A stretch of DNA of 64,000 nt from Xanthomonas cucurbitae (GCF_002939885.1 NZ_MDED01000025.1:1-64000), one strand, 5' to 3'. Shown: positions 25,857-38,034, counted from the stretch's first letter. Notes: generated by a model from the sequence alone, not told the origin. Numbers and translations are program-made.

Positions 25857-26501
25857 CTACAACGCGCGATGTTTGGCTTCACCAAAGAACGGTGTGTGAT
25901 GCGCACAGTCGTTGAGGCGCACCACTTCCAGGTGATCGACGTCCTCGCCTTCGAGCAGGTTCAGCGTGGTCGGGGCCTGGCGGAAGGTCCACAGCCTGGA
26001 CAACGGCAGGCCCAGAATCTTGCACAGGATCACGCGATTGACGGCGTCGTGCGCGACCACCAGCAGGGTGTCGTCGGCACCCAGGCCGTCGGCAGCGCGC
26101 GCCAGGCCGCGCCAACTGCGGTCCAGTACCTGGCGCAACGACTCGCCGCCCGGCATCAGCACGGTATCGGGTTCCTCGCGCCATGCGCGCAGACGCGCCG
26201 GATCCTTGTCGTTGATTTCGCTTGCGAGCAACCCTTCCCATTCGCCGTGGGCAATTTCCTGCAGGTCGGCATCGGTCTGCAGCAATCCTTCGCGCGCACT
26301 GCCAAGCGCGAACTTGGCAGTGGCCTGCGCGCGCGACAGCGGCGAGGCGACCGCGCGGGTGATCTGCAGCGAATGCAAGCGTTCGCCCAGCGCGCGTGCC
26401 TGGCCTTCGCCCACCGGCGACAGCGCAATATCGATCTGGCCCTGGTAACGGCCTTCGGCGTTCCACGGCGTCTCGCCGTGACGAGCAAGCAGGATGCGCA
26501 T
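25857..26501 (-). CDS. Histidine phosphatase family protein (phosphoglycerate-mutase-like)
   Basis: A 214-residue protein starting at ATG 26501. The catalytic RHG motif is LLARHGETPWNAEGRYQG (Arg7, His8). The second half of the site is in EIAHGEWEGL and VVAHDAVNRVIL. The family includes alpha-ribazole phosphatase, acid phosphatases and broad-specificity sugar phosphatases; the substrate cannot be told from sequence. True 2,3-bisphosphoglycerate-dependent mutase (GpmA) is unlikely given the length and the lack of its insertion. It lies upstream of folC (138-base gap) on the same strand. Confidence 0.86.
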   Translation of the reverse strand: MRILLARHGETPWNAEGRYQGQIDIALSPVGEGQARALGERLHSLQITRAVASPLSRAQATAKFALGSAREGLLQTDADLQEIAHGEWEGLLASEINDKDPARLRAWREEPDTVLMPGGESLRQVLDRSWRGLARAADGLGADDTLLVVAHDAVNRVILCKILGLPLSRLWTFRQAPTTLNLLEGEDVDHLEVVRLNDCAHHTPFFGEAKHRAL

Positions 26502-26590
26502 GCGCTGAGAATTCCTTGGGGGGAGGGGCCGGCTCGCGGCAGCGAAACCGGACCGCATCATAACCGCTCCCCGCCCCCGGCCCGGCGGCC

Positions 26591-28748
<2,158 letters not shown>

Positions 28749-28865
28749 CGCAAGAACCCTCGAAAACCTAAGAGTTATAGTGTAACGCCTGCAGTTGCAG
28801 CTGAAAGCATGACCAATGGCAGGGGCCGTCTGCGCGCCACGATCGCGCGCCGCCGCAGCGCCAGC

Positions 28866-30947
28866 TCAGGCACGCCCCAGCGCCGGATCGCTGCGACTGG
28901 GCCGCCCGGTTTCCAGATGGCCGGCCAGGCGTCGGCGGAAGGCCGCACCCGGCTGCTCGATCACCAGGTCGTACCAGTGATCGCTTGCCGCCAGCGGCAG
29001 GCGAATGCGCTGCCGCTGGCCCGCAGCGAGCCGCAGCGGCCGCGGAGTCGGGTCGCCATGATCCAGCGCACGCAGTTGCAGCGCACAGGCCTGTTGCCCG
29101 GCATTGCCGATCTCCAGCACCAGCGCATCGCCGTCCTGCCGCGCTTCCACCCAGGGGGTGGCCTGCTGCGCGGCATCGGGGGGCAGCTCGCCGGCGAACT
29201 CGCGCAGGAACCCATTGGGCCCATGCACGCGCAGCGCGTACGTCCCTTCGTGCAGCGCACCTGGCGGGATGTCATCGAGCTGCGTGCCCGGCAACACGGT
29301 GTAATACCAGGGGCCACCGCTGGCCGCGCTGGTGTAGACGTTGAACGCCGCCGCAGCGGCGCCGCTGTTGACGAACTGCAACTGCAGCGCGTTGCCATCG
29401 AGTACGCGTGCATGCACCTGCAATGCATACGGCAATGCGCGCGCGGGGCGTTGGCCCGGCTCCTGCCGTGGCATGCTGGGGTTGCTTGGCGGCACCGGTA
29501 GCGGCTTGTTGCGCAACGCAGCGGTCCGCGCGCGGTAGTCGTGGATCGATGGCAACGCGCTCAGTGCCGAATCGTCCGGCTTGCGGAAATCGAACACACT
29601 GGTCAGGTCACCGCTGACCGCACGCCGCCAGGGGCTGATATTGGGCTCGGCCACGCCGAAGCGGCGCTCCAGCAATCGCAGCACCGAGGTGTGGTCGAAC
29701 ACCTGCGAATTGACCCAACCACCGCGTGTAAACGGGGAGATCACCAGCATCGGCACGCGGATGCCCAGGCCCACCGGCACGCCGTTGTAGGCTTCACCAC
29801 GCACATCGACATTGCTGCGCCCCATGCGCGCATCCAGCGCCGGCAACGGTGCCGGTACGTGATCGAAGAAGCCGTCGTTCTCGTCGTAGTTGATAATCAA
29901 CGCAGTCTTGGCCCAGACCTGCGGATTGGAGGTCAATGCGTCGATCAGCCGCGCCACCAGCGATTCACCATAGGCGGGCGGCGCTTCGGGATGTTCGCAG
30001 TACGCGGTGGGCGGAATGACCCACGACACCTGCGGCAAGCGGTTGGCCTGCACGTCGGCGCTGATTGCGGCAACCAGATGCTCGGCCTGCGTGGTGGCCG
30101 CGTTGTCCGCGGTGGAGCCTGGCACGCAGGCGCGCGCACGCCGATAACGCTCATCGGCGGGATCGAGTCCACGGTAGTGGGAAAAATACGCTAGCGAGTT
30201 GCAGCCGAAGTTGTCGTATTCCTGATACACGCGCCAATCGATGCCGGCTGCCTGCAGCCGCTGTGCATACGTGGTCCAGCCCATTGCCGCGTAACCGGGC
30301 TTGTCGCGCGCCATGTCGGCGGTCCAGTTGCCGTCATCGGCATTGTCGGCCACCTGCGCGCGCAGATCGCCCACGCTCAAGCCGCTGGTGCCGGTGAACA
30401 GGTACATGCGATTGGGATTGGTCGGCCCATGCATCGAACAGAAATACCCATCGCAAATGGTGAAGGCGTCGGCGAGCGCGTGGTAGTACGGGATGTCCTG
30501 ACGCTGGAAATAGCCCATCGCCAGCTCGCCCTTGTACGGCACCCAGGCATCGTAGTCGGCCCAGCGTGCCGGGTCCTGCCCATGACCGGCCTTCCAGGAG
30601 TGATCCAGGCTTTTAATCAACGGCGCACTGGTGTTTTGCGAATCGAACGCAAACGGCAACAACCGCCGTCCATCGGCGGCGGGCTGGCTCCAGACCGGGT
30701 TGCCGTCGCGCAACTGCAGCGCGTGCGGATCGCCGAAGCCGCGCACGCCGCGCAGTGCGCCGAAATAATGATCGAAGGAGCGGTTTTCCTGCATCAGGAT
30801 CACCACATGTTCGATGTCGCGCAACGTGCCGGTGCGCGCATTGGCCGGCAACGCCAGCGCGCGGCCGATCGATGACGGCAAGGCTCCTGCGGCGGTGAGC
30901 GCGGCAACCCGCTTGAGGAAATCGCGGCGCGAAGATGATGAGGTCAT
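28866..30947 (-). CDS. Phosphocholine-specific type phospholipase C, Tat-exported
   Basis: A 693-residue enzyme starting at ATG 30947. The Tat signal is SSSRRDFLKRVAALTAAGALP (Arg7-Arg8). The phosphoesterase domain starts with IEHVVILMQENRSFDHYFGALRG, the metal-binding signature of the bacterial PLC/acid phosphatase AcpA superfamily. MHGPTNPNRMYLFTGT, VSWVIPPTAYCEHPEAPP and INYDENDGFFDHVPAP are further conserved blocks. Two C-terminal beta domains of about 90 residues follow (from HARVLDGNALQLQFVNSGA), typical of PlcN/PlcH. It cleaves phosphatidylcholine or related lipids, releasing phosphoryl groups from host membranes. A Pho box 75 bases upstream indicates induction by phosphate starvation. 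It is divergent from a TonB receptor. Confidence 0.9.
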   Translation of the reverse strand: MTSSSSRRDFLKRVAALTAAGALPSSIGRALALPANARTGTLRDIEHVVILMQENRSFDHYFGALRGVRGFGDPHALQLRDGNPVWSQPAADGRRLLPFAFDSQNTSAPLIKSLDHSWKAGHGQDPARWADYDAWVPYKGELAMGYFQRQDIPYYHALADAFTICDGYFCSMHGPTNPNRMYLFTGTSGLSVGDLRAQVADNADDGNWTADMARDKPGYAAMGWTTYAQRLQAAGIDWRVYQEYDNFGCNSLAYFSHYRGLDPADERYRRARACVPGSTADNAATTQAEHLVAAISADVQANRLPQVSWVIPPTAYCEHPEAPPAYGESLVARLIDALTSNPQVWAKTALIINYDENDGFFDHVPAPLPALDARMGRSNVDVRGEAYNGVPVGLGIRVPMLVISPFTRGGWVNSQVFDHTSVLRLLERRFGVAEPNISPWRRAVSGDLTSVFDFRKPDDSALSALPSIHDYRARTAALRNKPLPVPPSNPSMPRQEPGQRPARALPYALQVHARVLDGNALQLQFVNSGAAAAAFNVYTSAASGGPWYYTVLPGTQLDDIPPGALHEGTYALRVHGPNGFLREFAGELPPDAAQQATPWVEARQDGDALVLEIGNAGQQACALQLRALDHGDPTPRPLRLAAGQRQRIRLPLAASDHWYDLVIEQPGAAFRRRLAGHLETGRPSRSDPALGRA

Positions 30948-31021
30948 GACCGAAGCCTTGCAGAAGTCGATACGACGCAGCGCGTGAAGCGATGCGTGCA
31001 GGACACGTATAGCCGCCGACC

Positions 31022-31039
31022 ACGACAGTTTTGCGACAG
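31022..31039 (-). promoter_or_regulatory. Pho box between phospholipase C and TonB receptor genes
   Basis: On the minus strand: CTGTCGC - AAAA - CTGTCGT. Both 7-base repeats keep CTGTC and the 4-base spacer is A-rich, as in the PhoB consensus CTGTCAT-AAAT-CTGTCAT. It lies 75 bases before the phospholipase start and about 103 bases before the receptor start, so either or both genes may be under PhoB. Confidence 0.8.
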
Positions 31040-31141
31040 CGGCCGTCATCAATGTTTCATGAGCCATTGACACCCTGCGTCGCGAAACGCCGGTCTTGCA
31101 CCGCGCGTCCGCCCTCAGCCGTGCTTGAACAGGATTCCCCC

Positions 31142-33466
31142 ATGACTTCCGCTCGTCGTTTTGATGTCACTGCGTTGGCGCTGGCCCTGGCCGCGCTGCT
31201 TCCCGTCGTGGCGTACGCCGCCGCCCCGGTCGCTGCCGACGTTGCAGATGCCCCGGCCGCGGTGGTCGATGCCGCAGGCAACGCCACCGACCTGGATGCG
31301 ATCAACGTGGTGTCGCAAGGCAGCACGCGCCAGGTGCAGCGCATCAGCCAACAGGACATCGAACAACTGACTCCAGGCAGCAGCCCCTTCAAGGCAGTGG
31401 AAGAATTGCCGGGCGTGCAGTTTCAATCCGCCGATCCGTTCGGCACCTACGAGTGGTCCGCGCAGGTCACCTTGCACGGCTTCGACCAGAGCCGCCTGGG
31501 CTATACACTCGACGGCATTCCGCTGGGCAACATGAGTTACGGCGTCACCAACGGCCTGCACATCACCCGCGCCATCATTTCCGAAAACCTCGGCTCGGTG
31601 GAGATCGCCCAGGGCGCCGGTGCGCTGGGCACCGCCTCCAACACCAATCTCGGCGGCACCATGCAGTTCTACTCGGCCGATCCGCAGACCACGCCCGGTG
31701 CGCGGCTGGTGCAGACGGTGGGCAGCGATGCAACGCGCCGCACCTTCGTGCGCGCCGACACCGGCGACCGCAATGGATTGTCGGCGTACCTGTCCTACGC
31801 CAATGCCAGCACCGACAAGTGGAAGGGCTTCGGCGACCAACAATCCGAACAGGCCAACCTCAAGACCGTCTACCAGTGGGGTGACGGCAATCGCCTGAGC
31901 CTGTTGCTGGATACCTCGCGGCGCAAGGAGTACGACTACATGGACCTGTCGTTGACCAGCCAGCGTGTGCTGGGCTGGGATTTCGATTATCTGCAGCCGG
32001 ATTGGGCCACCGCCGTGCGGATGGCTCGCGCCTACCAGACTACCGGCGCCACCAGCGGCGTGGCCAATGGCTATCCGCAATCGCTGGCCGGCCTACCCAA
32101 CGACTACAGCTGGCTGGATGCCAGCTACTACGCCGGCGGCGGCCTGCGTCGCGACAATCTGGCCGGGCTGTCGGGTACCTTCGTGTTCGGCGGCGCCACC
32201 CTGGATACCACCGGGTACTACCACGGCAATCGGGGCGAGGGGCAGTGGGTGACGCCGTACGTGGTGACCTCGGCGCAGATTCCGCTATCCATGCGTACCA
32301 CCGATTACGGCCTGGATCGTTTCGGCGGCACCAGCGCATTGAAGTGGTCATGGGGCAATCACGATCTGGAAGCCGGCATGTGGGTAGAAAATGCCCGCAC
32401 CACGCAGAGCCGCAACTATTTTGCGCTTGGTAACGAGGGCTATACCTCGCTGTACAACGTGTACGACGCACAGACCCCGTTCCGCCGCGACTTCCTGCAG
32501 CGCTACACCACCCAGACCCGCATGCTGTACCTGCAGGACACCGTGCGTCTGCTCGATGATCGATTCACGTTGAATTACGGCGCAAAGGCACTCGACACCA
32601 CCACCCGTGCGCAATCGCTGTTGCCAACCACCGCACTGGCGCAAGGCCGCATCAGCGCCGAGGACAACTTCCTGCCGCAGGTGGGCGTGAATTACAAACT
32701 CGACGAGCAGCAAGACATCTACGCGTCCTACAGCAAGAACATCGCTGCGTTCGGTTTCACGCCGTTCGCCACCTCGCAGGCCGCGTTCGACCGCAGCCGC
32801 TCCACGCTGGAGCCGGAACAATCGCAGACCGTGCAGGTGGGCTACCGCGTGCAGGACGCGCAGTTCCAGCTTTCGGCCGATGCCTACTTCACCAAGTTTT
32901 CCAATCGTCTGCTGACCACCTCGCCGTGCAGCGCGGTGCAGACCTGCGCGGCGATCCTGAGCAACGTCGGCGCCGTGCATAGCGCCGGTGCCGACCTGGC
33001 GCTGATGTGGCGCCCGGTCGAAGGCCTGAGCTGGTTGAACTCGCTGTCGTGGAATCGCTCGCGCTACCAGGACAACTACCTCAACAACGGCGTGGTTGCC
33101 ACCGCTGGCAAGGACGTGGTCGGCATCCCGGCACTGATGTTCTCCTCCAGCGCCAGCTACCAGGTCGGCAACCTGCGCCTGGACCTGGACGGCAAGTACG
33201 TGGACAAGCGCTACATCACCTTCCTCAACGACTCGCAGGTTCCCTCGTACTGGCTGTTCAACGCCGGTGCGCGCTACGACTTCGGCCGCGTGGGTCCGGC
33301 ACAGGATGTGGGCCTGGCGCTCAATGTCACCAACCTCACCGACAAGCGCTACTTCGCCAGCACCGGCACCAACGGCTATGTCGCTTCCGATCCGGATGGC
33401 TACAACCAGACCATGGTGGTCGGCGCACCGCGGCAGACCTTCCTGAGCCTGGATGTGAAGTTCTGA
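31142..33466 (+). CDS. TonB-dependent outer-membrane receptor (probably phosphate-responsive)
   Basis: A 774-residue protein starting at ATG 31142. It has a signal peptide (RRFDVTALALALAALLPVVAYAAAP), a TonB-box-like segment LDAINVVSQG and a plug domain containing AVEELPGVQFQ, LDGIPLGNMSYG and VEIAQGAGALG. A beta-barrel follows, ending TFLSLDVKF with the usual C-terminal Phe. Two cysteines (PCSAVQTCAAI) sit in a late extracellular loop. It has no Oar-type N-terminal extension or FecR-signalling domain. The ligand is unknown. Divergence from phospholipase C and the shared Pho box suggest uptake of a phosphorus-containing compound, which is inference. Confidence 0.88.
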   Translation: MTSARRFDVTALALALAALLPVVAYAAAPVAADVADAPAAVVDAAGNATDLDAINVVSQGSTRQVQRISQQDIEQLTPGSSPFKAVEELPGVQFQSADPFGTYEWSAQVTLHGFDQSRLGYTLDGIPLGNMSYGVTNGLHITRAIISENLGSVEIAQGAGALGTASNTNLGGTMQFYSADPQTTPGARLVQTVGSDATRRTFVRADTGDRNGLSAYLSYANASTDKWKGFGDQQSEQANLKTVYQWGDGNRLSLLLDTSRRKEYDYMDLSLTSQRVLGWDFDYLQPDWATAVRMARAYQTTGATSGVANGYPQSLAGLPNDYSWLDASYYAGGGLRRDNLAGLSGTFVFGGATLDTTGYYHGNRGEGQWVTPYVVTSAQIPLSMRTTDYGLDRFGGTSALKWSWGNHDLEAGMWVENARTTQSRNYFALGNEGYTSLYNVYDAQTPFRRDFLQRYTTQTRMLYLQDTVRLLDDRFTLNYGAKALDTTTRAQSLLPTTALAQGRISAEDNFLPQVGVNYKLDEQQDIYASYSKNIAAFGFTPFATSQAAFDRSRSTLEPEQSQTVQVGYRVQDAQFQLSADAYFTKFSNRLLTTSPCSAVQTCAAILSNVGAVHSAGADLALMWRPVEGLSWLNSLSWNRSRYQDNYLNNGVVATAGKDVVGIPALMFSSSASYQVGNLRLDLDGKYVDKRYITFLNDSQVPSYWLFNAGARYDFGRVGPAQDVGLALNVTNLTDKRYFASTGTNGYVASDPDGYNQTMVVGAPRQTFLSLDVKF

Positions 33467-33847
33467 GCATCTGCAGGTCGTCCCCCTCATCCGGCGCTGC
33501 GCGCCACCTTCTCCCGCATGCGGGAGAAGGGTGAAGGCGGTGGTGACCTCCATCCGGCGCTGCGCGCCACCTTCTCCCGCGTGCGGGAGAAGGGTGAAGG
33601 CGGTGGCGACCTCCATCCGGCACTGCGCACCACCCTTCTCCCGCATGCGGGGGAAGGTGCCCGAAGGGCGGATGGGGGCAGCGCGCGAAGTCGCCCCCTG
33701 TCCGGCGCGTGCGCCCGCACGTACACCGCCTGCTCCGTCGCCCGGCAGGCGCCGGATCGACGTGGGCGACCGTCCTGCACTGCCGCATGGCGGATGCGGC
33801 ATCGGGCATATAATTGCGGACTTATTTCACTTAGCAGGCCTCGCCAT
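33467..33847. other. Intergenic region with 63-bp tandem repeat; tdh leader
   Basis: No gene is supported here. Bases 33485-33676 are the tandem repeat described separately. Bases 33680-33847 hold the presumed tdh promoter; TATAAT at 33808-33813 (GGCATATAATTGC) is a plausible -10 box 40 bases before the start. Confidence 0.5.
33485..33676 (+). repeat. Three-copy 63-bp tandem repeat with 24-bp palindromes
   Basis: The unit contains CATCCGGCGCTGCGCGCCA followed by a palindrome. Anchors at 33491, 33554 and 33617 give an exact 63-base period. Palindromes lie at 33507-33530 (perfect), 33570-33593 (one central change) and about 33634-33657 (degenerate). Each can form a 12-bp stem. It looks like a tandemly amplified REP-type intergenic element after the receptor gene. 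Confidence 0.85.
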
Positions 33848-34882
33848 ATGGCGCAGACGATGAAGGCGCTGGTCAAGCGCGATGCGGCAAAAGGAATCTG
33901 GATGGAGCAGGTACCGGTTCCCACCCCCGGCCCCAACGAGGTGCTGATTAAGCTGGAAAAGACCGCCATCTGCGGCACCGATCTGCACATCTACCTGTGG
34001 GACGAATGGAGCCAGCGCACCATCACCCCCGGCCTGACCATCGGCCATGAATTCGTCGGCCGCGTGGCCGAGCTCGGTTCGGCGGTGACCGGTTATCAGG
34101 TGGGTCAACGCGTCTCGGCCGAAGGCCACATCGTCTGCGGCCACTGCCGCAATTGCCGCGGCGGCCGGCCGCACCTGTGCCCCAATACGGTGGGCATCGG
34201 CGTCAACGTCAACGGCGCCTTTGCCGAATACATGGTGATGCCGGCGAGTAACCTGTGGCCGATCCCGGACCAGATTCCCTCCGAACTGGCCGCATTCTTC
34301 GACCCGTACGGCAATGCCGCGCATTGCGCGCTGGAGTTCGACGTCATCGGCGAGGACGTGCTGATTACCGGCGCCGGTCCGATCGGCATCATTGCCGCCG
34401 GCATCTGCAAGCACATCGGTGCGCGCAACGTGGTGGTCACCGACGTCAACGATTTCCGTCTCAAGCTGGCCGCCGACATGGGCGCCACCCGCGTGGTCAA
34501 CGTGTCCAACACCTCGTTGAAGGAGGTGATGAAGGACCTGCACATGGAAGGCTTCGACGTGGGCCTGGAAATGAGCGGCAACCCGCGCGCCTTCAACGAC
34601 ATGCTCGACTGCATGTACCACGGCGGCAAGATCGCCATGCTCGGCATCATGCCGCGCGGCGCCGGTTGCGACTGGGACAAGATCATCTTCAAGGGTCTTA
34701 CCGTGCAGGGCATCTACGGCCGCAAGATGTACGAGACCTGGTACAAGATGACCCAGCTGGTGTTGTCGGGTTTCCCGCTGCAGAAGGTGCTCACCCACCA
34801 GATGCCGATCGACGATTTCCAGAAGGGCTTCGAGCTGATGGAAGAAGGCAAGGCCGGCAAGGTGGTCCTGAGCTGGAACTGA
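33848..34882 (+). CDS. tdh: L-threonine 3-dehydrogenase
   Basis: A 344-residue zinc-dependent medium-chain dehydrogenase that oxidises L-threonine to 2-amino-3-ketobutyrate with NAD. Catalytic zinc motifs are [19 protein letters not shown] and [12 protein letters not shown]. The structural zinc lobe is [17 protein letters not shown] and the NAD-binding turn is [18 protein letters not shown]. It aligns end to end with E. coli Tdh. ATG 33848 is used; ATG 33860 (MKALVKRD) would reproduce the E. coli start and numbering (Cys38). The product is the substrate of kbl, whose gene is 5.2 kb downstream. Confidence 0.95.
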   Translation: MAQTMKALVKRDAAKGIWMEQVPVPTPGPNEVLIKLEKTAICGTDLHIYLWDEWSQRTITPGLTIGHEFVGRVAELGSAVTGYQVGQRVSAEGHIVCGHCRNCRGGRPHLCPNTVGIGVNVNGAFAEYMVMPASNLWPIPDQIPSELAAFFDPYGNAAHCALEFDVIGEDVLITGAGPIGIIAAGICKHIGARNVVVTDVNDFRLKLAADMGATRVVNVSNTSLKEVMKDLHMEGFDVGLEMSGNPRAFNDMLDCMYHGGKIAMLGIMPRGAGCDWDKIIFKGLTVQGIYGRKMYETWYKMTQLVLSGFPLQKVLTHQMPIDDFQKGFELMEEGKAGKVVLSWN

Positions 34883-34890
34883 TCCGTCCA

Positions 34891-34924
34891 CACGCAGAAG
34901 GCGCCCCAGGGCGCCTTCTGCGTG
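34891..34924 (+). terminator. Hairpin after tdh
   Basis: A 15-bp perfect stem (CACGCAGAAGGCGCC with its complement) and 4-base loop begin 8 bases after the tdh stop. There is no T run, so it may act as an RNA-stabilising or weak terminator structure. Confidence 0.7.
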
Positions 34925-35051
34925 TGCGCTGGGCGCCGCCTTCGACCTTGGCGTCACTCGTCCATGGCCTGGGCGACACGTATCGCATTGCCGCCGTGCA
35001 CGCCGCATCTGACCGCTGGCAACGCCAGCAGCCAGTGCTGGCCGGCGCACC

Positions 35052-35768
35052 TCACGGCCAGGCGACCGTGGCGGTCGCCACCAGATGGTTCTGCGAATTC
35101 TGCGGCCCAAAACCGAATTCGGCCGCTTCGCTGGTGTCGTAATAGCCCACGCTCAGCCCCAGCGGCCCGAACGTCTTGCCCACGTTCACGCCAAAGTCGT
35201 TGTAGTCGTGATCCACCTTGCGCAATGCCGAGGTGTAGATGCTGTGTCCGGCATGCGCGCCGATGGTGAAGTCATGTGGCAGCGCCCAGCGGGCATCTAC
35301 TGCGTAGTAATAACCATCGGTCCCTGACCCATACAGATCGTTGGTATAGGCAAGCGTCAGGCTGTAGGTCTTGAGGAAGGTGGTCTTGGTAATCAACTCG
35401 GCGTAGTCAGACGCGCGCGCACCCAGGTATTGGTAGCGGTTCACCAACACGTCCACATTCCAGCGACTGCCAAGGTTGGTGTTGTAGCCGACGAAGCCGT
35501 CCACTTCCCAGTTCGGATCGCTGGTGGTGGAATCCACATTGGATCCCCAGGCGCCCATGTACAGGCCACTGGGCAGCGTATAGGTCAGCCCGGCCTGGAA
35601 GGCAGGGCCTTCGTTGGTCTGGGAAATGCCGCGGAACAGGTAATCGCTGGTGACCGCGAAGGTGCCGCTGAGCACGGGCGCCGGCGGACCGTCGTCCTGG
35701 GCCAGTACCGGCGGCGCGACACCGCACAACAGCAACGACAGACAGCAGGCAAGCGGGAACGGCGTCAT
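35052..35768 (-). CDS. TorF-family putative outer-membrane porin
   Basis: A 238-residue protein starting at ATG 35768, chosen over ATG 35774 because AGGAG then has a normal spacing. Signal peptide MTPFPLACCLSLLLCGVAPPVLAQ. The mature protein is a beta-barrel whose start LSGTFAVTSDYLFRGISQTNEGPAFQ is diagnostic of the TorF (TIGR02001) family of small proteobacterial porins, with alternating aromatic strands such as YLGARASDYAELI and GYYYAVDARWAL. Function is not established in the family; non-specific or small-solute passage is assumed. Single gene, convergent with tdh. Confidence 0.85.
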   Translation of the reverse strand: MTPFPLACCLSLLLCGVAPPVLAQDDGPPAPVLSGTFAVTSDYLFRGISQTNEGPAFQAGLTYTLPSGLYMGAWGSNVDSTTSDPNWEVDGFVGYNTNLGSRWNVDVLVNRYQYLGARASDYAELITKTTFLKTYSLTLAYTNDLYGSGTDGYYYAVDARWALPHDFTIGAHAGHSIYTSALRKVDHDYNDFGVNVGKTFGPLGLSVGYYDTSEAAEFGFGPQNSQNHLVATATVAWP

Positions 35769-36041
35769 GGGCATCTCCTGGAGCGCAGAGAAGTCGAACA
35801 GAGCGAAGCGAGGTCTGCAGTACCTACTTAAACGAACCATCGCTGCACTGCAACATACATTGCGTGATCGCTTGATCCAGCGCGCATTTTGTTCCCGATC
35901 CAGTGCAGATCGACTCGCCATGTCATCGACTGGGCGCGCGGAATCTTGACCTGCGCGTCGTGGCTACCATGGGCACCACGAATCGCTCCCTCCTGCCCCG
36001 TTGTCCGCGCCCGCTCACTGCCCGCGCGACCCGGCCATTGC

Positions 36042-37073
36042 TCAGGCCGGAAAGACACCATAGTGCCGCGCCGCCAGCCGCAGCTGCTGGCCCGGCTGGA
36101 AGCCCCCGGCCGAGGCAGGCAGTTCCACTTCCACCTCGTTACCGGCCGGCTGCAGCCTGGCGCGCAGCCGCAGCCGTGGGCCGCTGCGCTGCGACCAGGC
36201 CACCGTGGCCGGCCAGCCGGCGTCATCGGGCACCAGATCCTCGGGCCGCACATAGACGTCCACGGGCCCGGCAGCCAGCGCGGCATTGGCTGCCGGCAAG
36301 GCGTGGCCGGCCACCTGGATCTGCCCCTGTTCCAGTATGCCGGGAATGCGGTTCACCGCCCCCACGAAGGAATACACGAACGGCGAGGCCGGCGTGTCGT
36401 AGATCACCGCCGGGGTGTCGAGCTGTTCGATACGCCCACGGTTGAGGATGGCGACCCGGTCGGCCAGCTCCAGCGCCTCTTCCTGGTCGTGGGTCACGAA
36501 CACCGTGGTCAGGCCGGTGCGCTCGTGCAACGCACGCAGCCAGCGCCGCAGGTCGCGGCGCACCTGCGCATCCAGCGCACCGAATGGCTCGTCCAGCAAC
36601 AGCACGCGCGGCTCGATCGCCAGGGCGCGCGCCAATGCGACCCGCTGCCGCTGGCCACCGGACAACTGGGTGGGATAGCGCTGCTCCAGCCCCTGCAGCT
36701 GCACCAGCACCAGCAGTTCTTCCACCCGCGCACGGATCCGCGCTTGGTCCCAGCGGGCGTTGCCGCGCCGCACGCGCAGCCCGAAGGCGATGTTCTCGAA
36801 CACGTCCATGTGCTTGAACAACGCGTAGTGCTGGAATACGAAGCCGACCCTGCGCGATTGCACGCTCATGCGGGTGGCGTCCTCGTCGCCGAACAGCACC
36901 TGCCCGCCATCGGCGTGCTCTAGCCCGGCCATGATCCGCAGCAGGGTGGTCTTGCCCGACCCGGACGGCCCCAGCAACGCCAGCAGCTCGCCCTGACGCA
37001 CGTCCAGGCTGATGTCGTCCAGTGCGGTGAAACTCTCGAACTGCTTGCGCAGGCGGTGGATACGGATGCCCAT
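36042..37073 (-). CDS. cysA: Sulfate/thiosulfate ABC transporter ATPase
   Basis: A 343-residue ATPase. Walker A is GPSGSGKTT near 35, the Q loop [12 protein letters not shown], the signature [16 protein letters not shown], Walker [14 protein letters not shown] and the switch His in [14 protein letters not shown]-terminal TOBE-like domain ([14 protein letters not shown]) follows, as in CysA. It energises sulfate import with CysT and CysW. It starts 7 bases after the cysW stop and is the last gene of sbp-cysT-cysW-cysA. Confidence 0.93.
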   Translation of the reverse strand: MGIRIHRLRKQFESFTALDDISLDVRQGELLALLGPSGSGKTTLLRIMAGLEHADGGQVLFGDEDATRMSVQSRRVGFVFQHYALFKHMDVFENIAFGLRVRRGNARWDQARIRARVEELLVLVQLQGLEQRYPTQLSGGQRQRVALARALAIEPRVLLLDEPFGALDAQVRRDLRRWLRALHERTGLTTVFVTHDQEEALELADRVAILNRGRIEQLDTPAVIYDTPASPFVYSFVGAVNRIPGILEQGQIQVAGHALPAANAALAAGPVDVYVRPEDLVPDDAGWPATVAWSQRSGPRLRLRARLQPAGNEVEVELPASAGGFQPGQQLRLAARHYGVFPA

Positions 37074-37080
37074 GGTGACC

Positions 37081-38034
37081 TCAGTGGCGGTGGTTGGCGG
37101 CCAGCGAATCGCCGTGCCGCCATTCCAGGTACGTCTTCAGCGCCAGCGTCAGCAGCGCGGTCAATGCCAGCAGCGAGGCGCAGGCGAATGCCGCGCTGTA
37201 GGCGTATTCGTTGTAGAGGATTTCCACGTGCAGCGGCAGCGTATTGGTGCGCCCGCGGATATGCCCGGACACCACCGACACCGCGCCGAACTCGCCCATC
37301 GCCCGCGCCGCGCACAGCAGCACCCCATACAACAGGCCCCAGCGGATATTGGGCAGCGTCACCCGCCAGAACATCTGCCAGCCGTTGGCGCCCAGGCTCA
37401 GCGCGGCCAGTTCCTCGTCGCTGCCCTGCTGCTCCATCAGCGGCATCAGCTCGCGTGCGATGAACGGAAAGGTGACGAAGGTCGTCGCCAACACGATGCC
37501 CGGCAGCGCGAACACGATCCGCGGCAACTGGATCAAGGTCTCGCCCAGCACCGGCAATTGCAGCCGCCAGCCTTCGTCGATCAACGGCCACGCCCAGCCG
37601 CTGCGGCCGAAGATCAGCACGAAGATCAACCCCGCCACCACCGGCGACACCGAAAACGGCAGGTCGATCAGGCTGACCAGCAGGCGCTTGCCGCGGAACT
37701 GGTGCTTGCTCACCGCCCACGCGGCCGCCACGCCGAACACCAGGTTCAACGGCAGCACGAAGGCGGTGACCAGCAGCGTCAGCTTGATTGCCGACAGCGC
37801 ATCCGGGTCGACCACCGCGCGCAGGAAGGTCTCCCAGCCGCCGCGCAGTGCTTCGGCAAACACCAGCACCAGCGGCAGCAGCAGGAACGCCAGCAGAAAT
37901 GCCACTGCGCCCAGGATCATCAGCCACTGCACCCAGCGCGGCTCGTTGGTGGCCGAATCGGTGATGCGGCGCGCCTGCTCGGTCATCGCACGGGTCTGCG
38001 GCATCGAGGGCAACGAGGAAACAGCATCCGTCAT
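37081..38034 (-). CDS. cysW: Sulfate ABC transporter permease CysW
   Basis: A 317-residue permease with six hydrophobic helices and the EAA loop [25 protein letters not shown] that docks CysA. Start ATG 38034 overlaps the cysT stop by four bases (ATGA), giving translational coupling. The cytoplasmic N-terminus of about 35 residues is longer than usual and includes further Met codons ([10 protein letters not shown]), so the true start may be slightly internal. Motifs [17 protein letters not shown] and [16 protein letters not shown] are typical of CysW. Confidence 0.92.
   Translation of the reverse strand: MTDAVSSLPSMPQTRAMTEQARRITDSATNEPRWVQWLMILGAVAFLLAFLLLPLVLVFAEALRGGWETFLRAVVDPDALSAIKLTLLVTAFVLPLNLVFGVAAAWAVSKHQFRGKRLLVSLIDLPFSVSPVVAGLIFVLIFGRSGWAWPLIDEGWRLQLPVLGETLIQLPRIVFALPGIVLATTFVTFPFIARELMPLMEQQGSDEELAALSLGANGWQMFWRVTLPNIRWGLLYGVLLCAARAMGEFGAVSVVSGHIRGRTNTLPLHVEILYNEYAYSAAFACASLLALTALLTLALKTYLEWRHGDSLAANHRH

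Noticed and set aside
24493-25899. Plus-strand frame of about 470 codons opposite folC
   Set aside because: Shadow frame caused by high third-position GC; no recognisable protein feature.
28866-31073. Start of the phospholipase gene at 31073
   Set aside because: The extra 42 residues precede the Tat signal, overlap the Pho box and have no ribosome site; ATG 30947 is right.
33518-33847. N-terminal extension of tdh through the 63-bp repeat
   Set aside because: The frame happens to be open because the repeat period is a multiple of three; Tdh homologues start at 33848 or 33860.
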